Shown in pieces: positions 58,271 to 64,000 of a stretch of 64,000 bases of DNA (its first letter is position 1; every line of letters begins with the position of its first letter). The position numbers and the translations under genes are program-made. Under the pieces are notes generated by a model that saw only the letters and a program-made list of their open reading frames with translations, was not told where the DNA came from and did not search any database. The stretch is from JAJDGF01 sp031549325 (GTDB lineage Bacteria; Bacillota; Clostridia; Christensenellales; Aristaeellaceae): NCBI GenBank assembly GCA_031549325.1, contig JAVBQA010000031.1, forward strand, positions 12,050 to 76,049. The letters run 5' to 3'.

Positions 58271-60076
58271 TTGAAAAGGATACTTCTTTTAACCATGCTG
58301 CTGTGCCTTCTGCCCACTCTGGCACAGGCGGCCGAGTATGAAATCACAGCTTACGAGATGACCGTCGACGTTCAGCGCGACGGTTCCGCGAGCATCCGCG
58401 AGACGCTGACCTACGACTTTGACGGTTCTTACAACGGCATCCTGTCCGCGTTCGACGTAAGCGACGTGGACGGACTGGATGACCTGGAACTCACCGTGGA
58501 CGACGGCGCCGTGCTGACCCGCGTGGACAGCATGCAGCGCCAGCCCTTCACCTATACCCTGAAAAGCGCAGGCGACTTCCTGAATGTGCAGGCTTATGCT
58601 CCCGGCAATGGGGGTATGCGCGTGTTTCGCTACACCTATCGCTTGCGCGGCCTGTGCCAGCGCTATCGGGACGCGGCGCGGCTGAACTACAAGCTGATTG
58701 GCATCCTCAATCAGCGCACGCTGAAGAACGCCACGATCCGAATCACGCTGCCCGGCGAGGTTTATGACGCCTGGGCCCACGGCGCCATGCGCAACCGCGA
58801 CGTGCATCGGATCGACAGCCCGCGGGTTCAGAGCCCCGCGAGCACGCCCTTCGGCAGATCTTTCGAGGGCGACTCGCCACTCGAAGCAACCTCGCCTTCC
58901 GTCACGTTGGTCTATGGACCGGTGAGCGTGCCCCGCGGCAGGTATGTCGAGGCAGACATCCTGTTCGACGCGGCTTCCCTTCCGAATGCGCCCATCATCG
59001 CTCAGGATGTGATCCCAAGCGCGCGCAGTCTTGAGGCGGCGCTTTCTGAGCAGCAGCAAGCCGAAGATCGCAAGCAGGCCAGCATTCTCGGCGTGCTCTG
59101 CACGTTGGTGATGGCATTTGGCGCGGGCGCCGCGCTGCTTCTGCGCAACATCGGGGCGGCCATTGGCTATCGCAAGACCATCCCCGCCAGGGGCGATCCG
59201 CAGGTGCTGATGGGCGTGCACGCGGCCGTTGCGCAATGGATTTACGAAAAGAAGGTGGATGAACACGCGCTGACCGGCACGCTGATGGAACTGGTTGCTG
59301 CGGGCGCACTACAGATGAACAAGCCGGAAGGGCAATCAGACGAGCCCAGCTTTGTCATCAAGGATCGATTTGTCGAGGGACTGTCGCCCGCCCAACGCCA
59401 TGTGATGGGCTGGCTGTTTGACGGCCCTGAACCGATCACGTCCTCCCGTCTGGACGCCGGAACCGACGTGGAAAGGGCGCGCTTCAACGCGGATCGCTTG
59501 GAAAAGCTCGAAGCCCTGGTGCGGGACGAAGCCCAGCAGAAAGGTTATCTCAGCGGCGCGTCGAGCGCTTATCAAAAGCTGCTCATCATATTCGGCGTTG
59601 GCGTGCTGCTGTGCATCGGGCTGTTTTGCTCGCCATGGAAGTGGCTGGGCGCGCCCGCTGTGTTGATTACGCTTCTGCCCATCGCGCAGGCAGCCCGGCT
59701 TCGACGGTTCAGCGATGAGGGCGAGCGGGTGTACGCGGCGCTCGCCGACCTGGCGCAGCGGCCGGGCGCCCAGGATGTGAACCCCAAGGATGCGCTGTGG
59801 CTGCTGCCCCTAAGCGCGGCTCTCGGGCAGCTGGAGCCGTTCTTTGAGCGCATGGAGGCCCTTTGGCAGCCGGATTTTGAGCCCTATCCCTACTGGATGT
59901 ACACGGATTGGCACCATGACATGCGGCACATACAGCTGGGCATGGGCAACAGCTTCACACACAACCGTGAGTTGATCAGCAGCCAGTCTTCTTCATCAGA
60001 CGGCGGCGGCGGCAGTTTTGACAACGGCGGCTCCTCCGGGGGTGGCGGAGGCGGCGGCGGGCACGGGGCCTGGTAA
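58271..60076 (+). CDS. DUF2207 family membrane protein with Gly-rich tail
   Basis: This protein of about 601 residues has a signal peptide (MKRILLLTMLLCLLPTLAQA). An extracytosolic beta domain of ~240 residues follows (MTVDVQRDGSASIRETLTYDFDGSYNGILSAFDV), then a transmembrane helix near 275-295. A cytoplasmic section with FSDEGERVYAALADL and two more hydrophobic stretches near 430-465 lead to a low-complexity tail (SSSSDGGGGSFDNGG then a Gly run ending HGAW). This order is typical of DUF2207/YlaL-like proteins of unknown role. The TTG at 58271 after GAGAGGTGATT is preferred to the GTG at 58262. Confidence 0.88.
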   Translation: MKRILLLTMLLCLLPTLAQAAEYEITAYEMTVDVQRDGSASIRETLTYDFDGSYNGILSAFDVSDVDGLDDLELTVDDGAVLTRVDSMQRQPFTYTLKSAGDFLNVQAYAPGNGGMRVFRYTYRLRGLCQRYRDAARLNYKLIGILNQRTLKNATIRITLPGEVYDAWAHGAMRNRDVHRIDSPRVQSPASTPFGRSFEGDSPLEATSPSVTLVYGPVSVPRGRYVEADILFDAASLPNAPIIAQDVIPSARSLEAALSEQQQAEDRKQASILGVLCTLVMAFGAGAALLLRNIGAAIGYRKTIPARGDPQVLMGVHAAVAQWIYEKKVDEHALTGTLMELVAAGALQMNKPEGQSDEPSFVIKDRFVEGLSPAQRHVMGWLFDGPEPITSSRLDAGTDVERARFNADRLEKLEALVRDEAQQKGYLSGASSAYQKLLIIFGVGVLLCIGLFCSPWKWLGAPAVLITLLPIAQAARLRRFSDEGERVYAALADLAQRPGAQDVNPKDALWLLPLSAALGQLEPFFERMEALWQPDFEPYPYWMYTDWHHDMRHIQLGMGNSFTHNRELISSQSSSSDGGGGSFDNGGSSGGGGGGGGHGAW

Positions 60077-60086
60077 ACAGTGACGA

Positions 60087-60112
60087 CAAGAGCACGCCTG
60101 CGCGTGCTCTTG
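60087..60112 (+). terminator. Hairpin after the DUF2207 gene
   Basis: CAAGAGCACGC (60087-60097) is perfectly inverted at 60102-60112 with a 4-base loop. The T-run is poor. The following 240 bases to 60354 show no gene. Confidence 0.6.
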
Positions 60113-60354
60113 CTGTCAAAAACCGCGTCCTCTGACAGTGAAATGCAAGCCTTTTGAACCAGGGGTTCACGGCCAGATCAGAGAGAAAAGGACCGGCGCT
60201 GCCGCTTCGCACCGCGATGATGCGCATCCCCAGCGGCTGATCTCGAAAAAACCCAAACATCGCCACAATTTTTGACGATTCTTGCCAGAATTATTTCGAA
60301 TGTCTGTGATATGCTATATGTAGCAGCAAACGGGACGCAATGGAGGTGATACGC

Positions 60355-60630
60355 ATGATCGGTGAGAATCAAACCGCGGTTGTCCGCATCCGCTCTCTGG
60401 GCGCGCTCGACGAAATCGCGCCAGTCTACATGGATCTGATCGAAACCAGCGGAGCCCGCCAGCGCAGTTGCATGTTGAGCTACCGCGAAGCCAAGGCGCT
60501 GCTGAACACAGGCGAACTGCCCATCATCAAGCCCTATATGGACCGGCAGGTGCTGCTGGACATCGGGCGGCTGCTTACGCAGCAGCAGGCTGCCACTGGC
60601 GGCTTCCAGCGAACGGCGGCACTCGCATGA
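60355..60630 (+). CDS. Hypothetical 91-residue protein
   Basis: ATG at 60355 is preceded by a good GGAGGTGAT site and gives a 91-residue soluble protein (IGENQTAVVRIRSLGALDEIAPVYMDLIETSGARQRS ...). No signal peptide or membrane segment is visible. No family is recognised. A convincing terminator follows at 60659. An upstream TGATATGCT could be an extended -10. Confidence 0.7.
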   Translation: MIGENQTAVVRIRSLGALDEIAPVYMDLIETSGARQRSCMLSYREAKALLNTGELPIIKPYMDRQVLLDIGRLLTQQQAATGGFQRTAALA

Positions 60631-60658
60631 GTCTCACCGATCGCTGTGGATATAGAGA

Positions 60659-60700
60659 CCGCGCCACCCTGCACGCATAAAAATGTGCGAGGTGGCGCGG
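60659..60700. terminator. Terminator between convergent small genes
   Basis: CCGCGCCACC (60659-60668) is perfectly inverted at 60691-60700, with an inner GCAC/GTGC pair. AAATTTT follows on the plus strand. Confidence 0.8.
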
Positions 60701-60721
60701 AAATTTTGTCCGTTCTGCCGG

Positions 60722-60955
60722 TCAGCCGTTGAGCGTCGAGCGCATGTGCGCGGCGGCCGCCTGGAATTCCTCCACACACTCGGGCTTCAGCATCGCGATC
60801 ATCTTCGGCATGAGTTGCCCCATGTACGCCATGTCAAACGTGCCTTCGTCCTGGCGCTTGAAGCTCTCTTCCATCATAGCCTTCGCTTCAGTCTCTTGGC
60901 CCGGTTGCACCCGCTGCATGTAAAAATCATAGAACATCTGTTGCCCCGGATTCAT
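60722..60955 (-). CDS. Hypothetical 77-residue helical protein
   Basis: The ATG at 60955 follows GCAGGAGGACGTGAAG, a strong site. The product (NPGQQMFYDFYMQRVQPGQE ... KPECVEEFQAAAAHMRSTLNG) is Met-rich, predicted all-helical and soluble. It resembles small uncharacterised Firmicute proteins, but no function can be assigned. It is convergent with the 91-residue protein gene. Confidence 0.72.
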   Translation of the reverse strand: MNPGQQMFYDFYMQRVQPGQETEAKAMMEESFKRQDEGTFDMAYMGQLMPKMIAMLKPECVEEFQAAAAHMRSTLNG

Positions 60956-61080
60956 CTTCACGTCCTCCTGCATTTGGAATGCAGATAGCATACCATGAAT
61001 GCGCCGCGCTGTAAAGACGCTTTTGTGGCCGCTTCACGGCAGCGCCGCGACTGGGAACCATGCCCACTCGCACCTTCTCT

Positions 61081-61938
61081 TCAATCGTTGTGCGATCGAA
61101 TGCCCGAATCCGGCACATCAAACTTGGCCGAAAGCCGACTCATTTCAGCCTGCAGCGCGTCCATCTCCGCCAACGCCCCTTCCGAAAAACCTTGAGCCGC
61201 CGCCGCGTAGACGCGCTCAATCCGTTCGCGCAGATCACGAGGCGCGATCGCGAGATCGTCAAGCCGCTTCATCGCGCCTTTCTCATTCATCCAGTGCACC
61301 TCATTCAGCGCATGCACAACCAGCGCCCAAGCCGTCGCCGCGCGAAACACGCCGCCCATCAGGTAGTTGATGTCGCCCTTGCGCGCGGCCTTGCGCGTGC
61401 ACTCGATGGAAAACCCCGCTTCCCACAGCAACCTTTGAATCAGCGCGGCCTTCATCTTGGGCGGATATCCTCCAAGCATTCTCTTCAGCGCGTCCAGCGG
61501 CGCGGTGGCGTCCTGCCAGAGCGGTTTGGCGTAGTGCGTTTCAGCGGCATAGATCGTGTTCAGAAACCCAAACGGATGCCCGCACTGGTAGTCGATGCTG
61601 ACCACGCCGCGCACGCAGTCCTTCAGCACCTGCGCCACGCGCGGCGCATCCTTCAGCAAAATGTCCACCATCTCGCCGTGGATCGTCAGCCATGCCCCGC
61701 CGTTGATCCACGGCCCCCAAGCGCCCGGCGGGTTGAGTACCCCTTCCCTGCTCGCGTCGTCCAACCGCGTGACGGCCGCGCCCAGCGCCGAAACATCCAA
61801 GCGCTCCGGGTCGTAATACACGCCGATGTCGTGATCCGATCCCTCCGACGCAGTGCCGCTGCTCTGCGAGCCGCCCAGCGCCAGCGCGACCACGCCGGGC
61901 ACGCGGGAAAGCTCGTCAACGATGACCTGATACTCCAT
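61081..61938 (-). CDS. MNT-type nucleotidyltransferase domain protein
   Basis: This 285-residue protein has the polymerase-beta-like signature LALGGSQSSGTASEGSDHDIGVYYD (GGS...D-x-D) with a third acid likely in GEMVDILLKD. A helical C-terminal domain of ~150 residues follows. It probably adds a nucleotide to a small molecule or protein; the C-terminal domain resembles DUF4037-like companions. It starts 11 bases after the hydrolase gene, so it is the third gene of the PadR operon. GAGGAGG precedes the ATG at 61938. Confidence 0.82.
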   Translation of the reverse strand: MEYQVIVDELSRVPGVVALALGGSQSSGTASEGSDHDIGVYYDPERLDVSALGAAVTRLDDASREGVLNPPGAWGPWINGGAWLTIHGEMVDILLKDAPRVAQVLKDCVRGVVSIDYQCGHPFGFLNTIYAAETHYAKPLWQDATAPLDALKRMLGGYPPKMKAALIQRLLWEAGFSIECTRKAARKGDINYLMGGVFRAATAWALVVHALNEVHWMNEKGAMKRLDDLAIAPRDLRERIERVYAAAAQGFSEGALAEMDALQAEMSRLSAKFDVPDSGIRSHND

Positions 61939-61949
61939 ATCGCGCCTCC

Positions 61950-62786
61950 TCACCGGTTCAGGAACGCCAGGATCTCGCCGCCCAGGAATGCCAGAGAGTG
62001 CCCGAGTTCGGGCAGCTCCCGCACTTCAAAGCTGGGCATCAGCGCGCGCACCCGCGCGGCCGTCTCGTCCGAGCGCAGCAGGATGTCCTTCATACCCAAG
62101 AACACGATGCCTGGCATGCCCAGACGCTTCAGTTGCTCGTCCGTAAAGGCGGGGATCGCTTCCTGGCGCGCGTTGAAACAGAATGCGATCAGCTTTTGGT
62201 AGTTCAGGATCTCTGCCGGGATTTGTGCGCCGGCGCTGATTCTTGTCATCAGCTCGTCCACGCCCGCCTCCCCGAGGGGCAGCAGCCGCATCGCAATTTC
62301 CCCGAACGCCTTGTTTTGCGAGCCGATGCCCGCTGGACACATCAGCGCGAGTTTGCCGACGCGCTCCGGATGCGCGACCGCGAACTTCACCGCCAGAAAC
62401 CCGCCCAGCGACGCACCGCACAGCGCGGCTTGCCGGATGTCCAAACCATCAAAAACATCCAGCAGCCAGCTTGAATAATCGTCGGTGTCGAACGGCGGCT
62501 GGCGCTCGTCACTATACCCCGGCTCGCCGGGGATGTCCGGCGCGTAGACCCGGTATTGGGCGGCATACTTCGGCAGATCGCCGATCCACATCGCGGCGTT
62601 CATGCTGCTGCCGTGCAGCAACACCAGCGGTGGGCACGCCGGATCGCCCGCGGCGATCAGCGAGGTGCGCCCGCAGCGCGTTTGAATGCCCAGACGCTCA
62701 TGGGGCACGCTCAGCTTTTGCATCAGGTTTTCATAGTAAGAAAGCACCGCCTGTCGCCCTTCCGGCGTCTTGAAGGCCGTGGTCAT
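61950..62786 (-). CDS. Alpha/beta hydrolase
   Basis: This 278-residue hydrolase has oxyanion-hole HGSSMN, nucleophile elbow GASLGG (Ser near 142) and terminal catalytic His in ELGHSLAFL. An acid probably lies near the KDILLRSDE segment. There is no signal peptide. It overlaps the PadR gene by 4 bases and is likely controlled by it; an esterase or detoxifying role on a small molecule is plausible. Confidence 0.9.
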   Translation of the reverse strand: MTTAFKTPEGRQAVLSYYENLMQKLSVPHERLGIQTRCGRTSLIAAGDPACPPLVLLHGSSMNAAMWIGDLPKYAAQYRVYAPDIPGEPGYSDERQPPFDTDDYSSWLLDVFDGLDIRQAALCGASLGGFLAVKFAVAHPERVGKLALMCPAGIGSQNKAFGEIAMRLLPLGEAGVDELMTRISAGAQIPAEILNYQKLIAFCFNARQEAIPAFTDEQLKRLGMPGIVFLGMKDILLRSDETAARVRALMPSFEVRELPELGHSLAFLGGEILAFLNR

Positions 62787-63718
62787 TTCGCTTCCCCCTC
62801 CAGCAGCCAGGTCTCCGCCTGCTCCGCGCTTTCAAACGAACGAAACATGCTTCCTCTGTTGGCCTCGATCAACATTTCCCGGAACTTGCCCTTCGCGTCG
62901 CCTGCATCCATTACCAACGCCGCTTTCACATGGTATTGCCCGAGCTTCTGCAGCACTTCGCCCGCCACGCCGGTAGCCAGTCGGTAAAACGCCTCGGGCA
63001 GCGCGCCCTCGTCGATCATCACCAGATTCGTGCGCACGCCCATGCAGTCCGCAACGATTTGGTTGGCTTCCATCGCCTCCGGACGCGCAGCCCGCGCGCG
63101 GTAATGCAAGTACGCCGCGCCGTGCTTCTCGATCACTTCATAGTCCATGTTTGACACCTCATTCTCTCTCTCGGCATCCGCCGCGCCGCGCTCTCGCTCC
63201 ACATAGCCCGCAATGGCCTGGCGCGCCCGGTTCGCCCAATCCAGCTCCAGTTGGTAGCTCATGCGGATGTTCTCTCCCACCAAGCTGCGCAATGTCGCAT
63301 CCAGATTGTCCATCACGCCCTGCTCCGGCTTGTGAGCACCCAGTTGCCCGCGTAGCTGCCGGGCGTACTCCTCGAGCAGCGCGTCCACATTGCCCGCGCC
63401 CAGCATGCCCATCCAGCGCAGCTGCCCGAGCAACGGCTTTCCAAGCGTCATGGGCTCCGGCGGATCCAGCAGCCAATCCTTCAGCGCCGCACGGCCCCGC
63501 CCCGCGATGGTGTAGATCTTTTTCGAAGGCAGTCCGCTCTGGTGATGCACCTCGCCTGTGACATAGCCATCATCCAGCAGCGCGCTCAGCGCCTTGTACA
63601 CCTGATTGTTGTTGCCAGACCAGGGCAGCAAGGGCGATGCCTGTATCCTCTTCTTCACATCGTATCCTGTCAGTGACTCCTCGCTCAGCATCCCCAGAAT
63701 CGCGCACTCAATGGTCAT
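62783..63718 (-). CDS. PadR family regulator fused to a DUF4180 domain
   Basis: This 311-residue protein has an N-terminal PadR winged HTH (ECAILGMLSEESLTGYDVKKRI ... NQVYKALSALLDDGYVTGEVHHQSGLPSKKIYTIAGRGRAALKDWL) and a helical C-terminal PadR part to ~180. From residue ~191 it has a DUF4180 domain (LPEAFYRLATGVAGEVLQKLGQYHVKAALVMDAGD ... LIEANRGSMFRSFESAEQAETWL). DUF4180 is usually a separate small protein. A GAGGTG site precedes an internal Met at the junction, so a free DUF4180 could also be made. It autoregulates through the palindrome over its -10. Confidence 0.9.
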   Translation of the reverse strand: MTIECAILGMLSEESLTGYDVKKRIQASPLLPWSGNNNQVYKALSALLDDGYVTGEVHHQSGLPSKKIYTIAGRGRAALKDWLLDPPEPMTLGKPLLGQLRWMGMLGAGNVDALLEEYARQLRGQLGAHKPEQGVMDNLDATLRSLVGENIRMSYQLELDWANRARQAIAGYVERERGAADAERENEVSNMDYEVIEKHGAAYLHYRARAARPEAMEANQIVADCMGVRTNLVMIDEGALPEAFYRLATGVAGEVLQKLGQYHVKAALVMDAGDAKGKFREMLIEANRGSMFRSFESAEQAETWLLEGEAK

Positions 63719-63737
63719 CAATACTCAACTCCAACTT

Positions 63738-63779
63738 AGATCATATGTCTATTGTAACATATGATCTTTCGCGTGTCAA
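63738..63779 (-). promoter_or_regulatory. PadR promoter with palindromic operator over the -10
   Basis: On the minus strand TTGACA (63779-63774) and TACAAT (63756-63751) have 17-base spacing. AGATCATATGT (63738-63748) and ACATATGATCT (63757-63767) are perfect inverted 11-bp arms around 8 bases. They match the ATGT-N8-ACAT pattern of PadR operators. Confidence 0.92.
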
Positions 63780-63785
63780 CTCCAA

Positions 63786-63818
63786 AAAGAGCCCCGCCAA
63801 ATAGTGGCGGGGCTCTTT
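63786..63818 (-). terminator. Terminator of the gene entering from the right edge
   Basis: AAAGAGCCCCGCC (63786-63798) is perfectly inverted at 63806-63818. On the minus strand it ends in TTTTT. Confidence 0.9.
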
Positions 63819-63834
63819 GCTGCTTGCGTTTACA

Positions 63835-64000
63835 TCAAGCTCGGTTGATCTCATACCAGCGGATCTCATTGGCTAGAAGCGACACGTCGAACGAGCTGCC
63901 TTCGCCCACATACACCGTGGTCTTCTGTGGCTCATAGGTGTTGTTCACCACGCAATACTTGCCGTTTTTCACGTAGGCATGCACATCCACATTCACGTTG
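63835..64000 (-). CDS. C-terminal 55 residues of a probable GH112 phosphorylase (cut by window edge)
   Basis: Reading in from the right edge gives NVNVDVHAYVKNGKYCVVNNT, then EPQKTTVYVGEGSSFDVSL and ANEIRWYEINRA, ending at TGA 63837-63835. This beta-rich ending resembles the C-terminal domain of GH112 phosphorylases, which cleave galactosyl-1,3-N-acetylhexosamine or galactosyl-1,4-rhamnose. The assignment rests on a short tail only and could be another glycosidase. A strong terminator follows. Confidence 0.45.
   Translation of the reverse strand, partial: NVNVDVHAYVKNGKYCVVNNTYEPQKTTVYVGEGSSFDVSLLANEIRWYEINRA

Noticed and set aside
1..64000. CRISPR arrays, tRNA or rRNA genes, insertion sequences, phage genes
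   Set aside because: No regularly spaced repeats, cloverleaf sequences, transposase or integrase motifs, or phage proteins were recognised by eye. A tRNAscan or IS search would be decisive.

Overview
This window is a GC-rich (roughly 60 %) chromosomal segment that looks like an anaerobic, plant-glycan-degrading Firmicute of class Clostridia. The evidence is strong AGGAGG-type ribosome binding sites, TTGACA/TATAAT promoters, a HisZ-HisG fusion, two-subunit (split) transketolases, many LacI regulators, and ABC sugar importers with no ATPase gene of their own. The exact lineage is inference; Christensenellales or Oscillospirales-like gut bacteria would fit. No rRNA, tRNA, CRISPR array, transposase or phage gene was recognised.

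Layout. (1) 1-4096: histidine operon on the minus strand (hisZG fusion, hisD, hisC, start of hisB), divergent from azlCD. (2) 5.2-12.7 kb: housekeeping and envelope genes. These are a TipA-like MerR regulator with a textbook 19-bp-spacer promoter, a two-component system, a DUF4342-type protein, an LCP ligase, and an ApbE lipoprotein divergent from a NusG-II/Gx-transporter pair that resembles the EetA/EetB membrane electron-transfer module. A secreted papain-like (C39-type) protein follows. (3) 12.7-20.2 kb: sugar locus 1, with two zinc dehydrogenases, a TIM-barrel isomerase and a CUT1 importer under a divergent LacI. (4) 20.2-24.8 kb: a corrinoid methyl-transfer module (UroD-fold methyltransferase, PocR/AraC regulator, corrinoid protein, RACo-type reactivator). 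(5) 24.9-39.7 kb: sugar locus 2 on the minus strand, with a GH127-superfamily protein, a GH63/GH37-like protein, a GH78 rhamnosidase, a CUT1 importer, a FucI/AraA-like isomerase, an FGGY kinase, a split transketolase and LacI. (6) 40.1-49.2 kb: sugar locus 3 on the plus strand, divergent from locus 2. It holds a racemase-fold protein, a TIM-barrel isomerase, a second split transketolase, a FadR-type GntR, a transaldolase, a CUT1 importer and an orphan RarA C-terminal domain. (7) 49.3-50.3 kb: an autoregulated MarR gene plus a 41-residue membrane peptide. (8) 50.4-57.9 kb: sugar locus 4 (fucose), with GH29, LacI, a GH151-like protein and a CUT1 importer. (9) 58.2-64 kb: a DUF2207 membrane protein, small hypotheticals, a PadR-DUF4180 fusion operon, and the end of a probable GH112 phosphorylase.

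How it works together. Four importers each supply a solute-binding protein and two permeases, and must share an MsmK/MsiK-type ATPase encoded elsewhere. Rhamnosidase, fucosidase and arabinofuranosidase-like enzymes suggest pectin side chains (rhamnogalacturonan) or plant glycosides as food. The isomerase-kinase-split-transketolase set of locus 2 resembles the known D-apiose route, and apiose is joined to rhamnose in rhamnogalacturonan-II. This is the most attractive new-system hypothesis here, but the substrates are inferred and not shown. All four importers also carry a strong hairpin exactly between the binding-protein gene and the first permease gene.
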